Part shown: positions 9,412 through 18,450 of the stretch, piece after piece
Position numbering within the stretch: position 1 is the first letter of the stretch
Layout of the letters: each line of letters starts with the position of its first letter
Assembly (NCBI RefSeq): GCF_900162615.1
Contig: NZ_FUFN01000009.1
Coordinates: forward strand, 793,609 to 857,608
Reading direction: 5' to 3'
Length of the DNA stretch: 64,000 bases
From: Virgibacillus proomii
GTDB lineage: Bacteria > Bacillota > Bacilli > Bacillales > Amphibacillaceae
The notes under the pieces: model-generated
The model's input: only the letters and a program-made list of their open reading frames with translations
Told to the model about the DNA's origin: nothing
The model's database searches: none
Translations under genes and position numbers: made by a program

Positions 9412-10179
9412 ATGAGTCAATACGTATTAGAAGTAAATCATCTAAATAAATGTTATGGAAAAAATAAAGAGAATCAATTTCACGTTTTAAAAGATGTCGC
9501 TTTCCATATAGAAGCAGGCGAATTTGTTGGGATTATGGGACCTTCTGGTGCAGGAAAAACAACCTTACTAAATGTTATCTCAACATTAGATCAGCCAACA
9601 AGCGGCACCATTGAAATTGCCGGTACCAATATTACTACAATGAAACAAAATCAATTGGCCGATTTTCGTTCCCAACAGCTTGGATTTATTTTTCAAGACT
9701 TTAATCTATTAGAAAACCTTACTGTCTATGAAAACATCGCCTTGCCTTTATCTTTACAGGGAGTAGCAACAAAGCAGATTAAACCAAGTGTATTAAAAGT
9801 CGCAAATAATCTGGGCATCCAGGACATCCTTACAAAATATCCAACGGAAATATCAGGTGGACAAAAGCAACGAGTTGCTGCTGCACGTGCCCTTATCCAC
9901 GAACCCGCCATGATACTGGCTGATGAGCCAACGGGTTCACTCGATTCCAAAAATGCGAAAAGCTTAATGGAAACATTGGTGCATATGAACGAAAACCTCG
10001 GTACATCCATTATGCTTGTAACCCATGACCCGCTTAGCGCCAGTTATTGCAAGCGTATTTTATTTATTCAAGATGGTCAACTGTATAAAGAAATCCATCG
10101 GAATCATACACGAAACGAGTTTCATCAAAACATACTGGATGTTCTTTCTGAATTTAACACACCAAGCGAATTGAATTAG
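9412..10179 (+). CDS. BceA-type ABC transporter ATP-binding protein
   Basis: Nucleotide-binding subunit of a peptide-resistance ABC transporter of the bacitracin/lantibiotic (Bce/Vra/Psd) type, working with the permease 15 bases downstream. Walker A is GPSGAGKTT (residues 43-51). The Q-loop is in FIFQDFNLLENLTVYEN, the signature is ISGGQKQRVAAARAL, and Walker B is MILADEPTGSLDS followed by the H-loop MLVTHDP. The protein is 255 residues. The ATG at 9406 lies one base from the GGAGG site, so ATG 9412 (MSQYVLEV) is preferred. No histidine kinase or response regulator gene adjoins it, unlike most members of this group. Confidence 0.88.
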   Translation: MSQYVLEVNHLNKCYGKNKENQFHVLKDVAFHIEAGEFVGIMGPSGAGKTTLLNVISTLDQPTSGTIEIAGTNITTMKQNQLADFRSQQLGFIFQDFNLLENLTVYENIALPLSLQGVATKQIKPSVLKVANNLGIQDILTKYPTEISGGQKQRVAAARALIHEPAMILADEPTGSLDSKNAKSLMETLVHMNENLGTSIMLVTHDPLSASYCKRILFIQDGQLYKEIHRNHTRNEFHQNILDVLSEFNTPSELN

Positions 10180-10194
10180 AAGGTAGGTCATACA

Positions 10195-12063
10195 ATGTTA
10201 TTAAAGCTGTCTTTAACGAGTATGCGGAAAATGTTCAAAGATTATTTAGTTTTATTATTTGGGCTAACGATCTCGATCGCCATTTTCTATATGTTCCAAA
10301 CACTGGCACAAAATGAAGCCTTTGTTGAAGCAAATTCTATGATTAGTGCAACGATGTTTGTTTTTCATGTAGGAACATTTATTCTCGGGTTTATTACCAT
10401 TTTTTATATTTTTTATGCCACTTCGTTTATTCAAACATTACGGCAAAAGGAAATGGCTATGTATATGACACTGGGTGCTAAAAAAAGCAAAATTACCCAA
10501 CTGATGTTTATGGAAACACTGTTTATTGGGCTGATCTCCCTTGTGATCGGCATTATAATCGGGATTGGATTAACGACAGTTATCGCTGATTTATTAATGG
10601 AAAAGCTTGACTTTTCAGCAGAAGCTACTGGGTTTAAAGCTATTTATACAGGATCGATTTTGACAACAATCATTTTCTATGTTGCCCTGTTTTTATTAAC
10701 ATCAATGGTTAATGCATGGCAAATTGGTAAGAAAAAAGTTCTTGATTTGTTACAAGCTAATAAAAAACAAGACTTTATTAAAACAAGTGGAGTAAAAACA
10801 TTTTTCGGCGTGCTTTTTTCCATTATTCTAATCGTCATTGGCTATTATATTATGATTAACATGGCTAAGCTTCAACATTTCGGAGTTATCTTAGCATCCA
10901 TTACCGTCGTTCCAGGAACATACTTGATTTTTATTTCGTTTTTACCATTCTTTGTGAAAAAGCTGAAACAAAACCGTACTTTAAATGAAACTGGTATCAA
11001 CTCATTTACACTAGGACAATTACGCTTCCGGATGCTTAACTTAACAAAAGTACTAGGAACAGTAGCTATGTTAATTGCACTTGGATTAGGTGCGATGACA
11101 GCAGGAATTTCGTTTTACCATAATGTTGAAATTCAATCATCTAAGCTCCAAGCGAATGATGCTGCTATTTATCAACCAACAGCAGAAGATTTAAATACAT
11201 TGGAAAAGATGAAATTAACTGAAAAACATACGTATGTATATAAAGTAAGCGATGATGGGGTATTTTTTCTTAAAGAGAGTCTATTAAAGCAGCCACCTTT
11301 AGTTCCTAGTATGGAAAAAGGAATGGAAAAGCTGTCAGATGTAAAAATAAAACGGATAGAAGACAAACTCCCTGCTCCTGTATATTCGATGGAAGGGACA
11401 AAAGGAGAGGAACTTCCTGATAAATGGTTGACTGCCTTTTCTTATGAATTAAATGCAAGCTATAATATGTTTGGCGAAAGAGTGATCCATGTTGTTGATA
11501 AGAGTCATTATCAACAAGTAAAAGCCGAAGAAAAACAAGTTATTTTAGTTAAGGCAGACGACTTTTCAAATTATTTGCCGGAATTTAAGCAATTGGAAGA
11601 AAGGCAAAGAAAGGTTGCTGAAAGTTATGTTGGTAAACCTGTAGAAAACGCAGGAGGAAAATACAATAATTACGTTAGTTTAAAAAGTTTTTCCAGTGGT
11701 ACAATCTTTATGGGTATTTTCTTAGGCATTGCCTTTTTAATGATGATGGCTAGTGTGCTGATGTTTAAATTATTATCAAGTGCCGGAGCAGATATTCAAC
11801 GCTATCAAATGTTACGAAAAATTGGCGTACGTAAATCGCTATTGAACCGTTCGATTTACCGAGAACTGTTCCTGTTATTCTTATTCCCTGCAATCGTTGG
11901 TTTAGTACACGTCTTAATTGGCATGCAAATGTTCTCTTTCATCTTAGTTGAGCCTTATACAAAAATATGGTTGCCAATTAGCCTTTTCTTATTGATCTAC
12001 GGTTCATATTATGTTATTACTGTCCAATTGTACAAGCGAATTGTACTGCCTAAGAACCATTAA
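10195..12063 (+). CDS. BceB-type FtsX-like ABC permease
   Basis: A membrane subunit of 622 residues with the BceB layout. A first helix (about 15-37) is followed by two FtsX-like helices and the cytoplasmic QKEMAMYMTLGAKKSKI loop. About ten membrane segments in all flank a large extracellular domain (roughly residues 315-490). A final set of helices follows, with the second coupling loop MLRKIGVRKSLLNRS. The large extracellular domain is where BceB proteins bind or sense the peptide-lipid target. It starts 15 bases after bceA with an AGAAGGTAGG site and ends just before a terminator, so the operon is these two genes only. Confidence 0.88.
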   Translation: MLLKLSLTSMRKMFKDYLVLLFGLTISIAIFYMFQTLAQNEAFVEANSMISATMFVFHVGTFILGFITIFYIFYATSFIQTLRQKEMAMYMTLGAKKSKITQLMFMETLFIGLISLVIGIIIGIGLTTVIADLLMEKLDFSAEATGFKAIYTGSILTTIIFYVALFLLTSMVNAWQIGKKKVLDLLQANKKQDFIKTSGVKTFFGVLFSIILIVIGYYIMINMAKLQHFGVILASITVVPGTYLIFISFLPFFVKKLKQNRTLNETGINSFTLGQLRFRMLNLTKVLGTVAMLIALGLGAMTAGISFYHNVEIQSSKLQANDAAIYQPTAEDLNTLEKMKLTEKHTYVYKVSDDGVFFLKESLLKQPPLVPSMEKGMEKLSDVKIKRIEDKLPAPVYSMEGTKGEELPDKWLTAFSYELNASYNMFGERVIHVVDKSHYQQVKAEEKQVILVKADDFSNYLPEFKQLEERQRKVAESYVGKPVENAGGKYNNYVSLKSFSSGTIFMGIFLGIAFLMMMASVLMFKLLSSAGADIQRYQMLRKIGVRKSLLNRSIYRELFLLFLFPAIVGLVHVLIGMQMFSFILVEPYTKIWLPISLFLLIYGSYYVITVQLYKRIVLPKNH

Positions 12064-12072
12064 CCCTTTCGA

Positions 12073-12106
12073 GAACCAAGCAGGTAAAATTGTTTGGTTC
12101 TTTATT
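12073..12106 (+). terminator. Terminator of the bceAB-like operon
   Basis: GAACCAA (12073-12079) pairs with TTGGTTC (12094-12100), followed by TTTATT. Confidence 0.8.
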
Positions 12107-12581
12107 CATTATAAAATCCTTATGTAAGGATTTTCTTAAATAATATTCTATCAAACTATACATGAGAACGAACAAAGAACCTATTGCAGACTACTTAAAT
12201 AGGTGAATATTCCCAAACGATCAGAAAGCTTATGGCCTCCTTCCTACATGTTACTAAAATATATTATAGAGATAAAGGACGTAGAAGCATCACATAATGA
12301 AATAGAAAACCGAGCTGCTCAAATATAAGTTCTCCAGACCTATTATCTAAATCAAAAATATGTATAACATTTTATCCCGTCAAGTTAAACAGGAAAATAG
12401 TAAGCTTTATCTTTTTCTACATTCTAAACTAATTTAATAAGGAAAAAACAAATTGTTTTTAGTTATTGTGTATTGTATGCTAATTCATCATTTTTCTTAT
12501 AGACCTAATTTTTTTATTATGTTAGGATGGCAGTAACTTTTAAAGACAACGTAAAATTAATATCAGAAAGGGTTGATGAAT
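12107..12581. other. Intergenic region without a recognisable gene
   Basis: AT-rich spacer of about 475 bases. It should hold the promoter of the C45 hydrolase, but I see no convincing -35/-10 pair. No clear repeat module is present. Confidence 0.5.
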
Positions 12582-13751
12582 ATGGCAAATACAGAAAAGA
12601 AAGAACCAATGATATTTGACATCCATGTGGCTGAGGGAAGCAATTATGAGGTGGGTAAACAGCGGGCCGAGACTTTAAAAGAACACTATCCGGACGACAT
12701 TCCCTATTACACCAGTCCCATGGAAGGACAGGGTTATATATCTGCAGCGACTGCCCATAAGAGGATGATGTTAATTGATAAAATATGTCCCGGCTTTACA
12801 GATGAAATACAGGGATTTGCAGATGAAATAGGAGTAGAATCGGAAAAAATAATTTGCTATGCAAATTCATATCACAATTCTTATAATTGTTGTCAATTTG
12901 CAGTACTCCCTTCAAACACGAGCGATGGACATTTTTATGTTGGAAGAAGCTATGAATACTTTGTAAGGGACGAAAGAAGTTTATGCATTACCCGTGTAAC
13001 AGGAAAACCAAAGCATATTGGCTTCTCTCTCCAAAACGCAGGAAGAATGGACGGCATGAATGAACACGGTTTAGTTGTTTCCATGTCAAGTACAGCCTAC
13101 TTGAAACCTCTCGATGGAAATGGGTGTGAATTTTGGGTTGCCATTCGTGCCATTTTAGACCGCTGTAAAAACGTTTATGAAGCGAAATGTTTACTTGAAG
13201 AAATCCCATTGTGCACAAATACGAATTTCTTAGTGGCAGACGCTTCTAATCATGCTGCTATATTTGAGGTGGCAAGCTTTTCAACGGACAAAAAAAGAAT
13301 GATCGAACGGAAACCATTTGGCGATTTATTAGTCGCTACCAATCACTATGTGAGCCATGAAATGAACGAATTTGATGAACATCATTTTTGGAATTCTGAA
13401 TTGCGATACACCTCTGTATGGAACTCATTATTAAGAGATGCACCTAATATTAATGATGAAAAAATAAGGAAATTACTTTCCACTCCGTATCCATATGGTC
13501 CTTGCTGCCATTTCTATTCAAGTGGAATGGGCACGCTTAGAAGTATGATATTTGATGTATCAGAGAAGAATTTAAAGGTTAGTTTTGGTCCACCAGACAT
13601 GAATCCATGGCATGAAATTGATATTGACACTCCGATGGGACTTGAAGAGATTATATGCAAATATGATAATATAGAAATAGAGAATCCAGAACATTTCTGG
13701 AGAGAAATGTATCGAGGGTTTGGTGGGCACTCGACAATTAGATCAAGATAG
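12582..13751 (+). CDS. C45-family autoproteolytic acyltransferase/hydrolase (Ntn hydrolase)
   Basis: Related to acyl-coenzyme A:6-aminopenicillanic acid acyltransferase and choloylglycine hydrolases, which cut or transfer acyl groups through an N-terminal cysteine exposed by self-cleavage. The candidate nucleophile lies in NSYNCCQFAVLPS (Cys103/Cys104). It is followed by GHFYVGRSYEYF, the NAGRMDGMNEHGLVVS strand pair and the ATNHYVS region, all in family order. The 389-residue length is normal. TTG 12573 and ATG 12576 lie too close to the AGAAAGGG site; ATG 12582 has a 9-base spacer. It stands alone, with no pathway partner nearby. The substrate is unknown; a penicillin-type substrate should not be assumed. 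Confidence 0.75.
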   Translation: MANTEKKEPMIFDIHVAEGSNYEVGKQRAETLKEHYPDDIPYYTSPMEGQGYISAATAHKRMMLIDKICPGFTDEIQGFADEIGVESEKIICYANSYHNSYNCCQFAVLPSNTSDGHFYVGRSYEYFVRDERSLCITRVTGKPKHIGFSLQNAGRMDGMNEHGLVVSMSSTAYLKPLDGNGCEFWVAIRAILDRCKNVYEAKCLLEEIPLCTNTNFLVADASNHAAIFEVASFSTDKKRMIERKPFGDLLVATNHYVSHEMNEFDEHHFWNSELRYTSVWNSLLRDAPNINDEKIRKLLSTPYPYGPCCHFYSSGMGTLRSMIFDVSEKNLKVSFGPPDMNPWHEIDIDTPMGLEEIICKYDNIEIENPEHFWREMYRGFGGHSTIRSR

Positions 13752-13858
13752 AGGTAGGTAATTATCTCCTTCCGCCTTCTGCTCTTCCTGCTTTACGACG
13801 TAATAGCAAAATACCTATAGGATGTTTAGCGTTTCTTGAAATACTGGATACAAAAAAA

Positions 13859-13872
13859 TTGGTATATACCAA
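13859..13872. promoter_or_regulatory. Perfect 14-bp palindrome, operator-like
   Basis: TTGGTATATACCAA is its own reverse complement and resembles operators of GntR/HutC-type regulators. It sits between the 3' ends of two convergent genes, so no controlled gene is obvious. Apart from this site and the repeats at 14075-14280, the 13752-14302 gap shows nothing clear. Confidence 0.3.
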
Positions 13873-14074
13873 ATTTGTAATCTTATAAAATTTTAGTTAC
13901 TACTCGATTCCAATGAGTTCTTAGTATGCTATATTACAAGAAAAAATAAAAAATTAAGAGCTTTGTCATTGATCATTTAATCGTTAGTAAACAAATTGCC
14001 GAATGTAAGCTTTTTAAACATGAAGGCAGTGTTTTGAAATGAAAAAAATACAGATCCTTACATTCCGGATAAGA

Positions 14075-14280
14075 AAACATGCCTTCTTCTAACAGGGGTT
14101 ACCAACGCCTAGCAACAGCCCGCTTTTAGTCAGCTTTCCTTTAGATTCGAGCCAATGTTGGCTTATCGTAGCAGGAAGAAGTGTGAGATTTACTAGGTGT
14201 TCGAGCACATACTTAGACGATCGAGCTACTTTCAAAAAGATAGCCAACATGCAAAAAATTGCTTCCTAGATAGCTAAACA
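14075..14280 (+). repeat. Repeat modules C and D in tandem
   Basis: Module C (about 14075-14185) reads AAGAAAACATGCC, then a variable part, then CCTTTAGATTCGAGC and GTTGGCTTATCGTAG. Module D follows (14195-14280), with CTTAGACGATCGAGCTACTT, CAAAAAGATAGCC and TTCCTAGATA. The same C-then-D order occurs at 33640-33830. Confidence 0.7.
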
Positions 14281-14302
14281 TCCTGTACCAGTAATTGAAA
14301 GT

Positions 14303-15490
14303 TTAATCGATCTTACGTACAGCGAGAAATACTAAATAGAGGTAAAGGCCAATGGAAACAAGTACAGAACCTGCTGCAGTTACATAAATCACTGCATAAT
14401 TAAATAGAAAAGCAATCTGTCCAAATAGAATTGCTCCAAGTCCAACACCTAAATCAAAAAAGGAAAAAAAGGTAGCATTTGCCATCCCTTTTCTGTTTTC
14501 CGGTGCCTTCTCAACCGCCCAAGCTTGTAACGCCGGCTGAATGGTTCCAAAGCCAAGTCCATACATTGCAGCTGCCACTAATAAAATAACAGTACTTGGG
14601 AGCCAAGCTAGCAACAGCATCGCAATAAAAATAAGTATCGTTCCAGGTAAGAAAACATATAAATGACCTTTTTGATCATATACTTTTCCGGCAAAGGTTC
14701 GAGAAACCATCAGGAATAGAGCATACACTAAAAAATACCCTTCAATACCTGCAATACTTTTCTCTGCAGCATGAAGCGGCAAAAATGTAGCAATCCCTCC
14801 AAAAGTAAACGTAATAAAAAACAATAATAGCGATGGCTGTATAGCAGTCTTTTCGAAAATATCAAACTTTAAAGCTACTGTCTTATGCGGTGATTCTTCT
14901 ACTTTCTTATATTTAATTTTACTAGATAAAATAAATGCTACTATTCCACCAGCAGCACAGATAAGGAAAAAGTGAGAAAAGCTAATAACATCTACTAGCA
15001 TTAAGCCTAGCGAAGGGCCAATTGCCAGTGCCATATTACCTGCGAGTCCAAAATAGCCCATTCCCTCTCCACGACGGGAAGGCGGGATTAGATCCGTTGC
15101 AATCGTACCTGTTGCTGTCGTTGAGAATCCCCAACCAATACCTTGAATAATTCGTAATACAAGTAAGAAGAAAATAGTAGAAACGACAGCAAATGAGCCG
15201 ACAGATAAAACAAAGATTAGCAAACCGAGCATATAGACAAAGCGCCTTCCTTTCGTTTCTAAAGCATATCCAGCATATGGGCGCATGATCAATGCAGAAA
15301 ATGTGAATATTCCAACAATAACACCAATTAATTGATCGCTTCCTCCCAACTCCTTAACAAATAATGGCAAGGTCGGTAAAGTCATTTGGAAGCCTAAAAA
15401 AATAAAGAAGTTAGCTAAACAAATAAGAATAAAGTCACGTGTCCAAATTTTCTCCGCTTTTTTATCAATCATCGCAGATTGTGCGTCCAT
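14303..15490 (-). CDS. MFS transporter, 12-helix drug/metabolite efflux type
   Basis: A 395-residue major facilitator with about 12 membrane helices. It has the DHA1-style motif A variant between helices 2 and 3 (YAGYALETKGRRFVYMLG) and RIIQGIGWGFSTTATGTIA in helices 4-5, where drug exporters carry motif C-like glycines. Helix 10 has MYGLGFGTIQPALQAW. The start ATG follows AAAGGAGGGCGATTA. No regulator or metabolic neighbour indicates the substrate; export of a small molecule is the usual role of such proteins. Module A1 of the repeat family begins 17 bases upstream of the start codon and so forms the 5' flank. Confidence 0.85.
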   Translation of the reverse strand: MDAQSAMIDKKAEKIWTRDFILICLANFFIFLGFQMTLPTLPLFVKELGGSDQLIGVIVGIFTFSALIMRPYAGYALETKGRRFVYMLGLLIFVLSVGSFAVVSTIFFLLVLRIIQGIGWGFSTTATGTIATDLIPPSRRGEGMGYFGLAGNMALAIGPSLGLMLVDVISFSHFFLICAAGGIVAFILSSKIKYKKVEESPHKTVALKFDIFEKTAIQPSLLLFFITFTFGGIATFLPLHAAEKSIAGIEGYFLVYALFLMVSRTFAGKVYDQKGHLYVFLPGTILIFIAMLLLAWLPSTVILLVAAAMYGLGFGTIQPALQAWAVEKAPENRKGMANATFFSFFDLGVGLGAILFGQIAFLFNYAVIYVTAAGSVLVSIGLYLYLVFLAVRKID

Positions 15491-15506
15491 TAATCGCCCT
15501 CCTTTA

Positions 15507-15605
15507 TTAGAAAAACTTGATTTATCGCCAAGTCTTTATAGCAAAAGCTATCGTTTTTCTTATACTATAAACCATAAAGTTATACTTTCTTATAGTATAA
15601 AAAAC
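15507..15605 (+). repeat. Repeat module A, empty form (A1)
   Basis: Starts TTAGAAAAACTTG and folds back on CGTTTTTCT, with inner hairpins ACTTG...CAAGT and CTTT...AAAG. It then has an 11-bp perfect hairpin TTATACTATAA (15561-15571) with TTATAGTATAA (15591-15601). No module B lies in the hairpin loop. It abuts the ribosome binding site of the MFS gene. Confidence 0.75.
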
Positions 15606-15730
15606 GGTTCAGCACTTTGCTTCGACACTCGAAATATATTATACAGAAATCAAGGAAGAAAGCAATGAATCCGTACAACCTACTAGTATAACTCCTCATT
15701 TCATTTATTTCCTTAGGGGAGCTAAATCTG

Positions 15731-15822
15731 ATTAGAAAAACTTGGCTTATCGCCAAGTCTTTAGCGAAAGCCATAGTTTTTCTTATACTATAAACCATAA
15801 AAATTTTATAATTCCCTATAGT
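15731..15822 (+). repeat. Repeat module A, empty form (A2)
   Basis: ATTAGAAAAACTTGGC with perfect inner arms ACTTGGC/GCCAAGT, then CTTTAGCGAAAG and AGTTTTTCT. It ends in a short hairpin ACTATA...TATAGT without module B. It is followed directly by a third copy. The short stretch 15606-15730 between A1 and A2 shows no gene. Confidence 0.75.
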
Positions 15823-15823
15823 G

Positions 15824-16106
15824 TTAGAAAAACTTGGCTTATCGCCAAGTCTTTACGGCGAAAGCTATCGTTTTTCTTATACGATAAAGTGAAACTTCAT
15901 TCAGTAGGAGTTTGCTTCCCTCTCCTACTGAATGTTAGTACCACAAGGGTATGACCTAAAGGCCCTTGAACCAATCGGGCATTTAGGTGCCGTTTTCTCA
16001 CACTTTGACTCTTTTGTATCAATTTAGGACTTGAAGTGGGAAACTTACGGCACCTTACATGCGGGATAAAGCCTAAAGTCTTATACTTTCCTATAGTATA
16101 AAAAAA
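15824..16106 (+). repeat. Repeat module A with module B inserted (A3+B)
   Basis: The A part runs 15824-15882. B occupies 15883-16070, bounded by GATAAAG at its left and GGGATAAA at its right. The A tail (TTATACTTTCCTATAGTATA) resumes at about 16081. B stem 1 is the 12-bp perfect pair ATTCAGTAGGAG (15899-15910) with CTCCTACTGAAT (15922-15933). Stem 2 is ACCTAAAG.GCCC with GGGC.ATTTAGGT. Stem 3 closes with GTGCCG/CGGCAC. This is the most complete copy in the window. Confidence 0.8.
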
Positions 16107-16234
16107 CCAGCCAGAGTCAGGTCTCTGATTAGCCTTTTGCCTGATAAATCCTACGGCAAAAAGATGTCAAATCAATCCTATTTACCGCAAGAATTTTACA
16201 CTTTTTTTTACCAATATAGTAAATTGCTCTTCCA

Positions 16235-16959
16235 TTAAAAAATGTTTATTTTCCTTTCAATTATAAACATAAACACTGCTGTATTCTCAGTACAGCAGTG
16301 TAACAAATTATCTATTTGCCTTTCTACATAATTGACGAACTCAGTAATATCATCAAAATACGCATCAGGCTGCTTCGAGAATGTTAACGTTTGTGCGTTA
16401 GGAAACCATTTTACCCCAATCGTATGAACATTCGCTTCTAGTCCTGCTTGAATATCAGCATCACTATCACCAATAAACATTGCTTCATGATTACTTATTT
16501 TTATTTTTGTTCATGCTTTATAAATGTCTTCAGGATAGGGCTTAGATTGCTTCACATCGTCTCCTGCAATGATCGCATTAAATAAATTTCTCATTTGCAA
16601 CACCTCTAGAGATATATCTAGACTTCTTCTTGTTTTCCCCGTAACAATTCCTAACGTCATCCCAGCGTTTTTTTTAAAAGGAAGAGCATGTCATCTATCT
16701 CCTGATAATGATCAACTAACTCCGCATGATGCTTCATATATTGTTCATAGAAATACTCAATAGCGTCATCCCAAATCTTTACTATTTAAATTTTCTTTCA
16801 TGATATTTGTTTCAGAAGGGCCAAACATAGCCTTTACTTCCTCATCAATGAGGCGTTTTCGCATCATAGTGCTTAAAAACCTCTTGAAATGCATGATAGC
16901 AGTTTGGCAACGTATCCACTAATGTTCCATCAATCAAAATCAAACAAAATTGCTTTCAC
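16235..16959 (-). pseudogene. Degenerate HAD-superfamily phosphatase (phosphoglycolate phosphatase-like)
   Basis: Read from a GTG at 16959 behind AAGGGAG, the reverse strand encodes successive pieces of one HAD-IA phosphatase in different frames. They are KAILFDFD, then GTLVDTLPNCYHAFQEVF, then EEVKAMFGPSETNIMKEN, then HAELVDHYQEIDDMLFLLKK, then LGIVTGKTRRSLDISLEVLQ, then FNAIIAGDDVKQSKPYPEDI. The last piece is the intact C-terminal MFIGDSDADIQAGLEANVHT. At least four frame changes plus an internal stop separate them. The order is correct, so the gene decayed in place. The nucleophile Asp motif itself is split. It is almost certainly non-functional. Confidence 0.85.
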
Positions 16960-17069
16960 CCAACTCCCTTTGTATTTACGAATTACCCGTATATAACGAT
17001 TATTTTCCCACTTACTATTTACTAGTTATCAAGTTTATTCTTCTAATGGAAGTTTCACTATTCTGTTCT

Positions 17070-17924
17070 TTATAGCCGTTTTAGAGCTATTGCTTTCCGC
17101 ATATATTGTAATGCTTCTTGAGCAGACTCTCCTTTTACAAGCATCACATTCGTATACAATACATCAATTATACTAAGCTCAGCAAGCCTTGAGGATAACG
17201 CTTCTGAACGAAATTCAGTTTCCTCTGCAACTGTATATAGTAAAATATCAGCATTCTTTGTCAAAGGAGATTTAGCAAAATTCGTGATCGCAATTGTCAT
17301 CACCTGTTTCTCCTTTAATATTTGAAGCAAATCAATAATATCCTTTGTAGAACCGGAATGAGAGATAATTACAGCAACATCCTGTTTTCCTAATTGTGAA
17401 GCTGACATTAATTGCATATGAGCATCAAAATTGGAATACACATTTATCCCGCTACGAATAAATTTGTGATATGCATCAAGGGAAACAATTGCCGATCCAC
17501 CAATCCCAAAAAACTCCACTTTTTCTGCTCGAACAAGTGCTTGAACTGCTGTTTTCAGAGCCTCTTCATCGATAATTTTCAATGTATCCTCTAATGTTTT
17601 GATATTTGAACGAAATACTTTTTCACCAACCGTAACCACATCATCGCCAGCTTGTATATCCTCATGTATATCTGCGATTGGTGTAACAATCTCTGCAGCA
17701 AGCGCAATCTTTAAAGCTTGGTATCCTTTAAAACCAATTCGCTGACAAAAGCGAAAAATCGTTGACTCCGCAACTTCTAAGTTATCAGCAAGCTGATTAA
17801 TCGTATAATGAGTAATTTCTTTCGGATGCTTTAAGATATAATCGGCTATCTTTTTTTCTTTCTCACTAAGCCTGCTGTAATTACTGCGGATACGTGCTAA
17901 GCCGTGTTGAGTTTCTTGTTCCAT
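17070..17924 (-). CDS. MurR/RpiR family transcriptional regulator
   Basis: A 284-residue sugar-phosphate-responsive regulator. The N-terminal helix-turn-helix (about residues 1-78) includes LSEKEKKIADYILKHP and NLEVAESTIFRFCQRIGFKG. The C-terminal SIS domain (about 115-255) has FGIGGSAIVSLDAYHKF and VAVIISHSGSTKDIIDLLQ, the phosphosugar-binding loops. It is divergently transcribed from a 6-phosphogluconate dehydrogenase gene with a 526-base spacer, so it probably controls gluconate or pentose-phosphate metabolism; that is inference from position. A short ATG-proximal site (AAAGGAGT) supports the start. Confidence 0.88.
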   Translation of the reverse strand: MEQETQHGLARIRSNYSRLSEKEKKIADYILKHPKEITHYTINQLADNLEVAESTIFRFCQRIGFKGYQALKIALAAEIVTPIADIHEDIQAGDDVVTVGEKVFRSNIKTLEDTLKIIDEEALKTAVQALVRAEKVEFFGIGGSAIVSLDAYHKFIRSGINVYSNFDAHMQLMSASQLGKQDVAVIISHSGSTKDIIDLLQILKEKQVMTIAITNFAKSPLTKNADILLYTVAEETEFRSEALSSRLAELSIIDVLYTNVMLVKGESAQEALQYMRKAIALKRL

Positions 17925-17944
17925 ATTAACGTACTCCTTTTTTA

Positions 17945-18160
17945 ATAGAGAGAAACTTCATTCAAGGAGCGCTTTTCTCCTTGAAGTAGTATAAAGGCTA
18001 TAATCTCGGGGGCCCTTCGATGGATTACTACCGAAGCTTTTCTTGCATGTGGTATGTGCTTACCGAGCTTCTCCATCCTTAAAAAAGAAAAACACTTTTC
18101 TGCTGTGCGATGTCTAATTCAAGGAGCTTCTCTATCCTGTTGCCCGTACGAATAGGACAT
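17945..18160 (+). repeat. Divergent copy of repeat module B
   Basis: Begins AGAAACTTCATTCAAGG with stem TTCAAGGAG (17961-17969) and CTCCTTGAA (17977-17985). It continues with the distal segment (CTTAAAAAAGAAAAACAC, then TATCCTGTTGCC) seen at 5810 and 31480. It lies in the spacer between the rpiR-like and gnd genes. Confidence 0.65.
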
Positions 18161-18387
18161 TTGAATACCAATATTCCCTTTAGGCTTTTCCGTATTCCCT
18201 ACATCTCTGAAATCTGATGGCATCTTGACTAAATTAAACAGAAAAGTATTCCTACTATGTCATCTCTTACCAAATTTGAATGAATCATATTTATCCACCG
18301 CTCTAAAACACTTAAATGTAATTCGTTTAAAGAATAGAATGAATTTATATCATCTATTATACACGAAAAAAATTTCTTTTATATAAT

Positions 18388-18415
18388 TTGAATACGGAAA
18401 AATATTTGATATAAT
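18388..18415 (+). promoter_or_regulatory. Probable promoter of gnd
   Basis: TTGAAT (18388-18393), a 16-base spacer, and a consensus TATAAT (18410-18415), 35 bases before the start codon. Confidence 0.6.
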
Positions 18416-18450
18416 GGATATGGAATGTAATAAAACATGAGGTGAAAATA

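Noticed and set aside
15742..15954. 70-residue frame across the A2/A3 repeats
   Set aside because: Produced by the repeat sequence itself; the same words in other copies are interrupted by stops.
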